A stretch of 64,000 nucleotides of DNA from JANOYJ01 sp963792485 (GTDB lineage: Bacteria > Pseudomonadota > Alphaproteobacteria > Rhizobiales > Rhizobiaceae), in the NCBI GenBank assembly GCA_963792485.1, contig CAWBWL010000014.1, positions 185,959 to 249,958 on the forward strand. The letters are read 5' to 3'. Position 1 is the first letter of the stretch. Every line of letters begins with the position of its first letter. The position numbers were made by a program, and so were the translations under genes. Positions 36,609-44,144 of this stretch are shown here, one piece after another. The notes below the pieces were generated by a model. That model did no database searches, had not been told where the DNA came from, and saw only the letters and a program-made list of their open reading frames with translations.

Positions 36609-37801
36609 CCCACCGCCTGCGCCGCCCGCAGCCCGTCCGCCACATCCTCCAGCAAATCGTCCGCATCCTCCAGCCCGACCGACAGCCGCACCGTGCCGCC
36701 GCCGATCCCGAGCTCAGCGCGGGCTTCTTCATTGAGGTTCTTGTGCGTGGTTGTCGCCGGATGCGTGATGAGCGATTTGGAATCGCCGAGATTATTGGAA
36801 ATCTTGATGATGCCGAGGGCGTTCTCGAAGGCAAAGGCCGCCTTCTTGCCGCCCTTCAGGTCAAAGCAGATCAGCGAAGAGCCGCCTGACATCTGCTTGG
36901 CGACAATGTCGGCCTGCGGATGGTCGGCGCGGCCCGGATAAATCACCCGCGCCACCGCGCCATGTTCCGCCAGAAAATCCGCAATCTTGCCCGAACTTTC
37001 CGTCTGCTGGCGCACCCGCAGCGGCAGCGTTTCAAGACCCTTCAGCAAGACCCAGGCATTGAAGGGCGAGATGCCCGGCCCGGAATGCCGGTAATATTCG
37101 TGCAGGTTCTCATCGATCCATTTCTTGTCGGAAAGCACAACCCCGCCCAGGCAACGCCCCTGTCCGTCAATGTGTTTGGTCGCCGAATAGACCACTATGT
37201 CCGCGCCGAGCTGCAACGGCTTTTGAAAAAGCGGTGTGGAGAAGACGTTGTCGACAATCAGCTTCGCGCCCGCCGCCTTTGAAATCTTGGCGACTGCCGC
37301 AATGTCGATCACTTCAAGCGTCGGATTGGTCGGGCTTTCAAGGAAGAACACTTTGGTATTAGGCCGCACCGCCTTTTGCCATTCTTCAATCTTCGTCCCG
37401 TCCACCAGCGTGAACCCAACGCCATATTTCGGCAGCAAGGTCTCAATCACCCAGCGGCAAGACCCGAACAAAGCCCGCGCCGCGACAACATGATCCCCGG
37501 CGCGCACCTGGCACAGGATCGACGAAGCCACCGCCGCCATGCCGGACGTCGTCGCCCGCGCGTCCTCCGCGCCCTCCAGCGCGCACATGCGCTTTTCGAA
37601 CATGTCCGTCGTCGGATTGGCGTAGCGCGAATAGATGAAGCCGGGCTCCTCGCCCTTGAAGCGCGCCTCGGCGGCCTCGGCGGTCTCGTAGACATAGCCC
37701 TGCGTCAGATACAGGGCCTCGGACGTTTCGCCGAACTGCGAGCGCAGCGTGCCGGAATGCACCATCTGCGTCGCCGGACGCCAATTTTTCGAATGTGTCA
37801 T
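36605..37801 (-). CDS. metZ: O-succinylhomoserine sulfhydrylase
   Basis: 398 residues, a Cys/Met-metabolism PLP enzyme that makes homocysteine from O-succinylhomoserine and sulfide. It begins MTHSKNWRPATQMVHSGTLRSQFGETSEALYLTQGY. YSRYANPTTDMFEKR and the Schiff-base Lys209 in VYSATKHIDGQGRCLGG are present. Start ATG 37801 follows GGGAAGAAG. The frame is open upstream through the riboswitch, but that part is leader RNA. Control by S-adenosylmethionine is predicted from the SAM-II element and terminator in the leader. Confidence 0.95.
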   Translation of the reverse strand: MTHSKNWRPATQMVHSGTLRSQFGETSEALYLTQGYVYETAEAAEARFKGEEPGFIYSRYANPTTDMFEKRMCALEGAEDARATTSGMAAVASSILCQVRAGDHVVAARALFGSCRWVIETLLPKYGVGFTLVDGTKIEEWQKAVRPNTKVFFLESPTNPTLEVIDIAAVAKISKAAGAKLIVDNVFSTPLFQKPLQLGADIVVYSATKHIDGQGRCLGGVVLSDKKWIDENLHEYYRHSGPGISPFNAWVLLKGLETLPLRVRQQTESSGKIADFLAEHGAVARVIYPGRADHPQADIVAKQMSGGSSLICFDLKGGKKAAFAFENALGIIKISNNLGDSKSLITHPATTTHKNLNEEARAELGIGGGTVRLSVGLEDADDLLEDVADGLRAAQAVG

Positions 37802-37814
37802 CGTCTTCTTCCCA

Positions 37815-37852
37815 ATAAAAAAACCGGCTATGCGAATTGCATTGAGCCGGTT
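37815..37852 (-). terminator. Intrinsic terminator in the metZ leader (riboswitch expression platform)
   Basis: On the minus strand AACCGGCT and AGCCGGTT form an 8-bp stem with a further ATGC/GCAT inner stem, followed by a run of T, 14 bp before metZ. Lying between the SAM-II aptamer and the coding start, it is placed to give SAM-dependent premature termination. Confidence 0.8.
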
Positions 37853-37883
37853 CCATTCGCGCAGCAAAGCTGCGCGCATCGAG

Positions 37884-37941
37884 CGGCCCTTTAGCGAGTT
37901 GTTTAGAGTGGCTGCAAGCCGGCCGGCCAAATCACCACTTG
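37884..37941 (-). promoter_or_regulatory. SAM-II riboswitch aptamer
   Basis: On the minus strand the leader reads AGTGGTGATTTGGCC, then GGCTTGCAGCCACT, then CTAAACAACTCGCTAAAGGG. These are the conserved SAM-II features: first stem AGTGG/CCACT, the TGATTT segment, and the GCTAAAGGG that pseudoknots with the loop near GGCC. It matches the alphaproteobacterial met-gene leader class. It binds S-adenosylmethionine and turns off metZ. A separate GCGCAGC/GCTGCGC hairpin at about 37858-37876 lies between aptamer and terminator. Confidence 0.9.
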
Positions 37942-38027
37942 GTCTGTAATTGCCGTGCATTACTCCGTTCCAAGCCTTGCGTCAATTCGGCTGGCGGCTA
38001 AGACGAGGCCTGCACAGGAAACAAGAC

Positions 38028-39119
38028 ATGACGGACCGCGCATCCGGCATCCTCGCCGACCACCATATTCAAGGCCTCTTCGCTGCAAAAGCCCTAAAGG
38101 CGCAACTGCCGCTCGACGCCGATCAGGTGCAGCCGGCGAGCCTCGACCTGCGCCTCGGCGCCAAAGCCTACCGCGTCCGCGCCTCCTTCATGCCGGGTCC
38201 GGAAAAAACCGTGATGGACAAGCTCGACCAGCTGAAGCTGCACGAATTTGACCTGAGCGAAGGCGCGGTGCTCGAAACCGGCTGCGTCTATGTCGTGCCG
38301 CTGCTCGAAAGCCTCGCGCTGCCCGCAGACTTAGCCGCTTCCGCCAACCCGAAAAGCTCCACCGGCCGCCTCGATATTTTCACCCGTATCATCGCCGACC
38401 GCGCCCAGGAATTCGACAAAATCGCCGCGGGCTACACCGGCCCGCTCTACATCGAAATCTCGCCGCGCACCTTCCCCATCGTCGTGCGCCAAGGCTCGCG
38501 ATTATCCCAGATACGGTTCCGGAAGGGCCGGGCGCAGATTAACGAAGCGGCGCTCGCCGCGCTGCATGCCTCCGATGTTCTGGTCAATGACGAAAAGCCC
38601 AATATTTCCGGCGGCGGCGTCGCGCTGTCGATCGATCTGACTGGCGGCTCCAACCGCTTGATAGGCTACCGCGGCAAGCACCACACCGGCGTCGTCGACG
38701 TGGATAAGCGCGCCGCCCACGATGTGCTCGACTTCTGGGAGCCGATCTACGACCGCGGCGCCAGGGAGCTGGTGCTCGACCCGGACGAATTCTACATCCT
38801 CGTCTCGCGCGAAGCCGTGCATGTCCCGCCGCTCTACGCCGCCGAAATGACGCCGTTTGATCCTTTGGTTGGCGAGTTCCGCGTCCATTACGCCGGCTTC
38901 TTCGACCCCGGCTTCGGCAATGCAGGCGCTGGCGGCCTCGGCAGCCGCGCTGTGCTCGAAGTGCGCAGCCACGAGGTCCCGTTCATTCTCGAACATGGCC
39001 AGATCGTCGGGCGGCTGGTCTATGAGCACATGTTGTCAAAGCCCAAGGCGCTGTACGGGGCGGATCTGGGCTCGAACTATCAGGCGCAGGGGCTGAAGCT
39101 GTCGAAGCATTTCAGGTGA
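38028..39119 (+). CDS. dcd: 2'-deoxycytidine 5'-triphosphate deaminase, long form
   Basis: 363 residues from ATG 38028 (AGGAAA upstream). Two dUTPase/Dcd-type folds in tandem are seen: GILADHHIQGLFAAK, VQPASLDLRLGAKAYRV, and ANPKSSTGRLDIFTRIIADRAQEFDKIAAGYTGPLYIEISPRTFPIVVRQGSRLSQIRF, with a second half ending YGADLGSNYQAQGLKLSKHF. The ~360-residue double form is typical of rhizobia, against ~190 for the E. coli enzyme. It deaminates dCTP to dUTP for dTTP synthesis. Divergent from riboswitch-controlled metZ. Confidence 0.9.
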   Translation: MTDRASGILADHHIQGLFAAKALKAQLPLDADQVQPASLDLRLGAKAYRVRASFMPGPEKTVMDKLDQLKLHEFDLSEGAVLETGCVYVVPLLESLALPADLAASANPKSSTGRLDIFTRIIADRAQEFDKIAAGYTGPLYIEISPRTFPIVVRQGSRLSQIRFRKGRAQINEAALAALHASDVLVNDEKPNISGGGVALSIDLTGGSNRLIGYRGKHHTGVVDVDKRAAHDVLDFWEPIYDRGARELVLDPDEFYILVSREAVHVPPLYAAEMTPFDPLVGEFRVHYAGFFDPGFGNAGAGGLGSRAVLEVRSHEVPFILEHGQIVGRLVYEHMLSKPKALYGADLGSNYQAQGLKLSKHFR

Positions 39120-39131
39120 GGGGCGGCCAGT

Positions 39132-39788
39132 TCACTTGACATCTTCCAGCAATGCTATGGCGACCGCCAGTGCTCCTTCGGCCAATTCGGAAAACTCTTG
39201 CCTGATGTTCAATTTGGCAATTGCGCTCTCAACAAACGAAGGGTTCAGGCCGCTCAACCTGTCCAGCGTGGCGTCCACATCAGGTCGAAAGGGCAAAAGC
39301 GCCGCTTTCATTTCTGCTGCATGGCCCCTTGCTGCCGCAGCAATGTCAAAGACATCACGTGGGCGGATGCTTCGCCCGCGAAAATGTACCTTCTTCGCGA
39401 CAATCTCGGCAACCGTCTCAAGCGCGACGTGTCGCCCGATGACCATCTGCTGCCTGCTGCCGGGATTCGTAAGCGGCGCGCCGACGATGAAATCGATCTC
39501 GCCGATTTCCCGGAAGACAAGTCTTCGGAAAACAGTGCCATCGCTCTCGCTTGAGTCTGGCTGAAGGTCGAATTTCAGTGATGACTTATCTGGGTCGAGG
39601 AAGCCAAGAATCTGAGGATCGTCGAGGAAGATATCGACGTCAAAACTGTCCCGGTGGCCGATGCGAAGCATCAATGCTGTGCCGCCGCCAAATGTCCATT
39701 TATCAATGAGCTGAAATTCTGAATTCACTTGGTCGATCAAGTGACAGGCAATGCGAAAGAGCGCTTCCCAGTTTGACGCGCGCGCCAA
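39132..39788 (-). CDS. AbiEii/AbiGii-like nucleotidyltransferase
   Basis: 218 residues. The AbiEii-type nucleotidyltransferase motif is clear: DKWTFGGGTALMLRIGHRDSFDVDIFLDD (GG..AL..R.S.DVD) at residues ~29-57. IDFIVGAPLTNPG, VALETVAEIVAKKVHFRGRSIRPRDVFDIAAA follow. In type IV toxin-antitoxin or phage-abortive systems, AbiEii is the toxin and AbiEi the antitoxin. Here the upstream partner is a short unrelated protein, so this may be a different two-gene module. It starts 3 bp after that partner ends. Confidence 0.75.
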   Translation of the reverse strand: MARASNWEALFRIACHLIDQVNSEFQLIDKWTFGGGTALMLRIGHRDSFDVDIFLDDPQILGFLDPDKSSLKFDLQPDSSESDGTVFRRLVFREIGEIDFIVGAPLTNPGSRQQMVIGRHVALETVAEIVAKKVHFRGRSIRPRDVFDIAAAARGHAAEMKAALLPFRPDVDATLDRLSGLNPSFVESAIAKLNIRQEFSELAEGALAVAIALLEDVK

Positions 39789-39791
39789 AGC

Positions 39792-40091
39792 TTACGCCGC
39801 TATCTCGTAGTCTTCGCCAGACCATGCGGCGAAAGCCTTGGCGGCTGCGACAAGCGCTGTCTTGTCAATTCCGTGCTCAGCGGCGAACGCAATCTGCGTC
39901 GTTGGACTGATTTCCGCAAAGAACGACGACACATGCCCAGCCCATGACTTGGATTTTTGAAAATCGAGGAAGCAGGCGCATAGCTCTTCAGCCGAAATCC
40001 TCTCAGCATGAGGCGCGTTCACCTTGGACAGCACAAGGATGGTTGGGTCGGATTTCATCACCGCATGATACAGGCCTGCGGGGAAGTTCAC
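39792..40091 (-). CDS. Short protein paired with the AbiEii-like gene, possible antitoxin
   Basis: 99 residues if read from GTG 40091; an ATG at 40058 would give 88. The sequence is TILVLSKVNAPHAERISAEELCACFLDFQKSKSWAGHVSSFFAEISPTTQIAFAAEHGIDKTALVAAAKAFAAW. No domain was recognised, and it is not an AbiEi-type winged helix. Its 3-bp spacing to the nucleotidyltransferase-like gene implies a shared transcript. An antitoxin role is a guess from gene order. Confidence 0.55.
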   Translation of the reverse strand: MNFPAGLYHAVMKSDPTILVLSKVNAPHAERISAEELCACFLDFQKSKSWAGHVSSFFAEISPTTQIAFAAEHGIDKTALVAAAKAFAAWSGEDYEIAA

Positions 40092-40169
40092 AATAAGTGT
40101 TGAAAAGGCTTGATCGTCCGGACAAGCCCGGCAAAAGGACGAAGCATGGGAATCCCATCCACAGCTTCA

Positions 40170-40475
40170 TCACAATCCATCGCTGATGACGTTATCCGAC
40201 AGTATGTTTTCAAACCTGCCTTCGACCAGTATATCGGTCATTTTGGCCATGAATGCCTTCGTGCGTGGCGTGTTGTGGTGCAGTTCGTGAGCCCCGGCGC
40301 TCTTGAAACATTCAACAATGACGGCGGTGTCGGGCTTTTCCATGCTGAGGGTGACCTCAAAAAAGACACATCCTTCTTCCTGCCTTGTTGCGGTCATGTG
40401 CGCTCGCACGGCGTTCAGAAACGCGGCGCGTCTTTCGGGTTTAAACTTCACCCAGCCGATGATGAATTTCTTCAT
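40170..40475 (-). CDS. Antibiotic biosynthesis monooxygenase (ABM) domain protein
   Basis: 101 residues from ATG 40475 (AAAGGCG upstream). It is a dimeric ferredoxin-like ABM fold: MKKFIIGWVKFKPERRAAFLNAVRAHMTATRQEEGCVFFEVTLSMEKPDTAVIVECFKSAGAHELHHNTPRTKAFMAKM. It is of the small quinol-monooxygenase/YgiN kind. The substrate is unknown. The longer open frame upstream is not family-like. Confidence 0.85.
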   Translation of the reverse strand: MKKFIIGWVKFKPERRAAFLNAVRAHMTATRQEEGCVFFEVTLSMEKPDTAVIVECFKSAGAHELHHNTPRTKAFMAKMTDILVEGRFENILSDNVISDGL

Positions 40476-40647
40476 TGCGCCTTTTTGCAGTCCTTCCCGG
40501 GCGCGCGAGCCGCATCCGTTGGCCCTTTCATCAAGGCTATCGCTGACAGCCTGGACGGTCAAGATTCCGGGCGGGCACATATCTGCTGAAAGGCCACTGC
40601 TGCCCACCCTTGACATCTCCCCCGCATCATCCGATTTATCCCCCGTC

Positions 40648-40721
40648 GCGGGTATGATGTAATGGTAGCTTGTCAGCTTCCCAAGCTGATCGCGCGGGTT
40701 CGATTCCCGCTACCCGCTCCA
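40648..40721 (+). tRNA. tRNA-Gly (anticodon CCC)
   Basis: 74 nt including encoded CCA. The acceptor arms are GCGGGTA and TACCCGC, with discriminator T. The anticodon arm is TCAGC/GCTGA with loop TTCCCAA, giving anticodon CCC for GGG codons. The T arm is CGGGTTCGATTCCCG. The D arm contains AATGGTAG. Confidence 0.95.
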
Positions 40722-40741
40722 AATTTCCTGGATGGACATGC

Positions 40742-41008
40742 ATGGCCGGTAATGTTTCTGGATTTTTGGGCGACACGCCGGGCCGGCTGATTGTCAAACT
40801 GATTATCGTTTCGCTGATCGTCGGCGTTGCCATGAGCGCGTTCGGGCTGTCGCCGTTCGATATTTTCGGCACCATCCGCGATTTTGCCCTCCGGCTCTGG
40901 AATATGGGCTTTTCGGCGATTGGAAAGTTTGCGGACTACCTCCTGCTTGGCGCCTGCGTTGTGGTCCCGGCCTTCATCATCATACGGCTTTTTTCCTATC
41001 GCCGCTGA
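40742..41008 (+). CDS. Small membrane protein (DUF6460-like)
   Basis: 88 residues, ATG 40742, starting 21 bp after the tRNA. Two hydrophobic segments are seen: RLIVKLIIVSLIVGVAMSAFGLSPFDIFGTI and FADYLLLGACVVVPAFIIIRLF. The RLIVxLxxVSLIVGxxxSxxGxxPxDI pattern fits DUF6460, small proteins of unknown role in Alphaproteobacteria. It ends 4 bp from convergent pyrD. Confidence 0.75.
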   Translation: MAGNVSGFLGDTPGRLIVKLIIVSLIVGVAMSAFGLSPFDIFGTIRDFALRLWNMGFSAIGKFADYLLLGACVVVPAFIIIRLFSYRR

Positions 41009-41012
41009 CGGC

Positions 41013-42106
41013 TCAGGCAGGAATGTCCTTGCCTGCCCATTCAGTCAGCCGGGCATCGCGGAAGTCGGCGATTGATTTGGCTCCCGTACGGTCGAGCGCC
41101 TCCGACAGGCCCCTGTTGATCAATCGGGCAATGCCGGGCCCTTCATAAATCATGCCGGTATAGAGCTGCACAAGATCGGCCCCTGCTTCAATTTTGGCGA
41201 GCGCGCTTGCCGCGTCATTCACGCCGCCAACGCCGATCAGGGGCATATCCGCTCCCACGCGCTTGCGCATTTTGGCAAGCACGATGGTCGAGCGCTCAAA
41301 CACCGGCGCGCCGGACAGACCGCCGCTCTCCTGGCTGTGGGCGGAATTGAGACCCGTCCGCGACAGCGTCGTGTTGGAAACGACGATCCCGGTCAACCCG
41401 TTGGACTGCACTTCTGCCGCAATGTCATCCAGCGCCGTCTCATCCAGGTCAGGTGCAATCTTCAAGAACACCGGCACATCGCGTTTGTGCCGCATCTTTC
41501 CGTTCGAGCGTTCAAGCTTGATGGCAATCAGGAGTTCCGCGAGGCTCCGGCGCGCCTGCAGATCGCGCAGGCCCTGCGTGTTGGGCGAAGAGACATTGAC
41601 GCAGAAATACGAGGCGAGAGCGTAGAATTTGCGGATGCCAAGCACATAATCCTCAATCCGGTTGGCCGAATCCTTGTTGGCCCCGATGTTGACACCCACA
41701 ACACCGCCACGCCCGGCACGCGCTTGCAAGCCGGGCGCAGGCGGCTTCATGACCCTGCGAATTGAACCCGAACCGGTTGATCACCGCGCGGTCTTCAGGG
41801 AGCCGGAAAATGCGCGGCTTGGGATTGCCTGGCTGCGGCATGCGGCGTGATCGTCCCAACTTCGACAAAGCCGAAGCCAAGGCGCAGCAATCCGTCCGGC
41901 ACATCCGCATTCTTGTCGTAACCTGCCGCCATGCCAAGGGGCGAAGGAAACTCAAGGCCTGCGATCTCAACAGACAGGCGCGGATCGGGACGTGCGCCGG
42001 AAATGCCCACAAGCCCGCTCCTCAGCGCCTTGATCGACAGCCCATGTGCCGTCTCCGCATCAAGTGAGAAAAGAGCGGGCCGCAGAAGAGCAGAGAACAG
42101 GCTCAT
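41013..42106 (-). pseudogene. pyrD: Dihydroorotate dehydrogenase (quinone, class 2), two frameshifts
   Basis: ATG 42106 gives MSLFSALLRPALFSLDAETAHGLSIKAL, then GLEFPSPLGMAAGYDKNADVPDGLLRLGFGFVEVGTITP. A frame change near 41840 leads to PQPGNPKPRIFRLPEDRAVINRFGFNS, and another near 41745 to GVVGVNIGANKDS. The rest is in frame (CVNVSSPNTQGLRDLQ; FLKIAPDL; LIGVGGVNDAASALAKIEAGADLVQLYTG). It oxidises dihydroorotate at the inner membrane in pyrimidine synthesis. Short single-base shifts in a housekeeping gene suggest sequence error. The start overlaps the upstream DUF952 gene by 4 bp. Confidence 0.9.
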
Positions 42107-42453
42107 GAGGAAAGGTCCGGAAATATGTGGAGACCGGCTGCATTGAGGGGAAGTGGTTTGACCCAAAGCACATGGCTCAAATCCAGAGGCGCATAAAGAT
42201 GCGGGAAGAGTGCGCCGCCACGCGAAACTTCATAGACCAGTTTGTCGCCAAGCCCCCCGGCATTGATGGCCGCAAGCACAAGATCATCTTGACCAGCGAA
42301 ATGCTTGGCTGCGGTCTCCTGAGCTTGATCCGCCGTGGAGAAATGGATGTAGCCATCCTGCAGATCAATGGGTGCGCCACGAAAAACGCCCTCCGCCTGC
42401 GCCGCTTCCCATTGCTGCCGGGTCAGTATCTTGAATATGAGTTTCTCATTCAT
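42103..42453 (-). CDS. DUF952-domain protein
   Basis: 116 residues: IFKILTRQQWEAAQAEGVFRGAPIDLQDGYIHFSTADQAQETAAKHFAG, and VYEVSRGGALFPHLYAPLDLSHVLWVKPL. The W..A...G.F.G...D..DGYIHFS pattern is diagnostic of DUF952, related to ADP-ribosyltransferase-like folds, with no established function. It is translationally coupled to pyrD by an ATGA overlap, an arrangement common in this group. Confidence 0.92.
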   Translation of the reverse strand: MNEKLIFKILTRQQWEAAQAEGVFRGAPIDLQDGYIHFSTADQAQETAAKHFAGQDDLVLAAINAGGLGDKLVYEVSRGGALFPHLYAPLDLSHVLWVKPLPLNAAGLHIFPDLSS

Positions 42454-42551
42454 GCGCCGCGCGTAGTCTTTTTTGCCCGCCGAGAAAACCCTTCTGTCGC
42501 ATTTCTGACCGAATGAATGGCTAGCTGTCCATCAGGTTTGGAGGCATACCC

Positions 42552-42962
42552 ATGAAACGCGCGCTCATTTCCCTCACGGTTCTGACGCTCATTCCCGCCG
42601 CTGCGCTTTCGCAGGACACCGTCCGCTATGCGCTGGAAAAAACAGCCGACGGCTATGTGCGCATGGACAAGTCAACCGGCCAGATGTCGATTTGCAAGGA
42701 GGCGGACGGCCAACTGGTCTGCCGCATTGCCGCAGACGAGCGTTCTGCCTATGAAGACTCGCTCGCGGGCTTGACCAAGCGCGTCGAGGCCTTGGAGCAG
42801 AAGATGCTGACGATGTCCGGCACGGCGCCGCAATCGCAAAACGCCCTGCCGAGCGAAGAAGAGTTCGACAAGACCCTGTCAATGATGGAGCGTTTCATGC
42901 GCCGGTTCATGGGTGTTGTCAGAGAGTTCGACGACGAGCCGGCGCAGCCCCAGAAAACCTGA
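42552..42962 (+). CDS. Small periplasmic protein of unknown function
   Basis: 136 residues. The signal peptide MKRALISLTVLTLIPAAALS cleaves before QDTVRYALEKTADGYVRMDKSTGQMSICKEADGQLVCRIAADERSAYED. Two Cys, in SICKEADGQLVCR, may pair. A coiled-coil stretch (LAGLTKRVEALEQKML) and an acidic C-terminus (MMERFMRRFMGVVREFDDEPAQP) follow. A type recurrent in rhizobia but with no named domain that I recognise. Confidence 0.75.
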   Translation: MKRALISLTVLTLIPAAALSQDTVRYALEKTADGYVRMDKSTGQMSICKEADGQLVCRIAADERSAYEDSLAGLTKRVEALEQKMLTMSGTAPQSQNALPSEEEFDKTLSMMERFMRRFMGVVREFDDEPAQPQKT

Positions 42963-43028
42963 CCTTACATTTGGACTGATATGCGTTATGTCCGCCGGGG
43001 TCCTAACCCTTGCTGAAAGGTGGCGGCT

Positions 43029-43343
43029 ATGACTGCTATTCGCATTTTACTGGCAGTTCTTGGACTTCTGTTCGCTGCGCTGATCATTTGGGCGATTCAG
43101 ACCGGTGACTTCTGGGCCGAAGGCGCTTGGCTCACTGACAAACCATGGGGCGTAGTCAGCCTGTCTGACCTGTATCTGGGTTTCCTGATTGCTGCCATTT
43201 TGATGTTTGTCTTCGAAAGCCCCCGGACCCGTTGGTTTTGGATCATCCCGCTTCCATTGCTCGGAAATCTCTGGGCCGTTCTATGGCTGGTCTGGCGGCT
43301 TCCCGCGCTGTATAGTTTGGCGGGACACAAAGCGCTTGAATAG
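43029..43343 (+). CDS. Small membrane protein of unknown function (DUF1475-like)
   Basis: 104 residues from ATG 43029. GAAAGG lies ~9 nt before it, and a GTG three codons earlier is possible. Three helices: IRILLAVLGLLFAALIIWAI, SLSDLYLGFLIAAILMFVF, and FWIIPLPLLGNLWAVLWLVWRL. The GDFWAEGAWL..PWGVVSLSDLYLGF signature looks like DUF1475. Function unknown. Confidence 0.65.
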   Translation: MTAIRILLAVLGLLFAALIIWAIQTGDFWAEGAWLTDKPWGVVSLSDLYLGFLIAAILMFVFESPRTRWFWIIPLPLLGNLWAVLWLVWRLPALYSLAGHKALE

Positions 43344-43400
43344 CGGGAAGATAACCTCTCTAGTTAGGCGCGCAATATCTCTGTCTTGGGAGGGACGGAT

Positions 43401-44051
43401 TTGGCCTCAGCCGCAATATTCATCATCGCCGACGATCACCCGCTATTCCGTGGCGCCATCCGCTCGGCTTTGCTGATGGCTCGTCCGGATTCCGATATTG
43501 CAGAAGCCGGAAACTTTGAGGAAGCCATGCGGCTGGCAGTCGAAAATCCGGATGCAGACCTTATTCTGCTCGACCTGAACATGCCGGGATCGAGTGGCCT
43601 CTCCGGTCTCATTTCACTGCGCGCCGCACAGCCTTCGGTTCCCGTCGTGATCATTTCCGCCACTGATGACGGCGTGACAGTCCGCCGCGCACTGGAGCTT
43701 GGAGCGTCCGGCTATGTTTCCAAATCCGCAGGCATGGATGAAATCCGCGAAGCGATCTCAACCGTGCTGTCCGGGGGGATTTCAACACCCAAGACGCTTG
43801 ATCTGTCCAAGGAGCCGGACTCCGAGGTAGCTGATCTCATCCCGCGCATTCAAAGCCTGACACCGCAGCAAAGGCGCGTTCTCGGCATGTTGGCCGAGGG
43901 GCTCCTGAACAAGCAGATTGCATATGAGCTTTCCGTGTCGGAGGCGACAATCAAGGCGCATGTCTCCGCTGTTCTGCAAAAACTGAATGTCGATTCCCGC
44001 ACTCAGGCTGTCATCAAGCTCGCCAAACTGAAGAACGAAGCCGTGGCTTAA
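43401..44051 (+). CDS. LuxR/NarL-type response regulator
   Basis: 216 residues. TTG 43401 was chosen as start because GGGAGG stands 7 nt before it and the product begins directly with the receiver strand ASAAIFIIADDHPLFRGAIRSAL. The phospho-acceptor Asp is in LILLDLNMPGSSG, and the Thr/Lys switch reads VVIISATDD...GYVSKSAG. The C-terminal HTH is LTPQQRRVLGMLAEGLLNKQIAYELSVSEATIKAHVSAVLQKL. It converges on the hybrid histidine kinase 93 bp away, its likely partner. Targets unknown. Confidence 0.9.
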   Translation: MASAAIFIIADDHPLFRGAIRSALLMARPDSDIAEAGNFEEAMRLAVENPDADLILLDLNMPGSSGLSGLISLRAAQPSVPVVIISATDDGVTVRRALELGASGYVSKSAGMDEIREAISTVLSGGISTPKTLDLSKEPDSEVADLIPRIQSLTPQQRRVLGMLAEGLLNKQIAYELSVSEATIKAHVSAVLQKLNVDSRTQAVIKLAKLKNEAVA

Positions 44052-44144
44052 AGCGTTTCTTGTTTTGATGGAGGCGGGTTTGGCGGGTGCTTTTCCGTCA
44101 GGTCCTTCGCAGAGCCCGCTTTCACAAAAGATGAAACGATCTGG

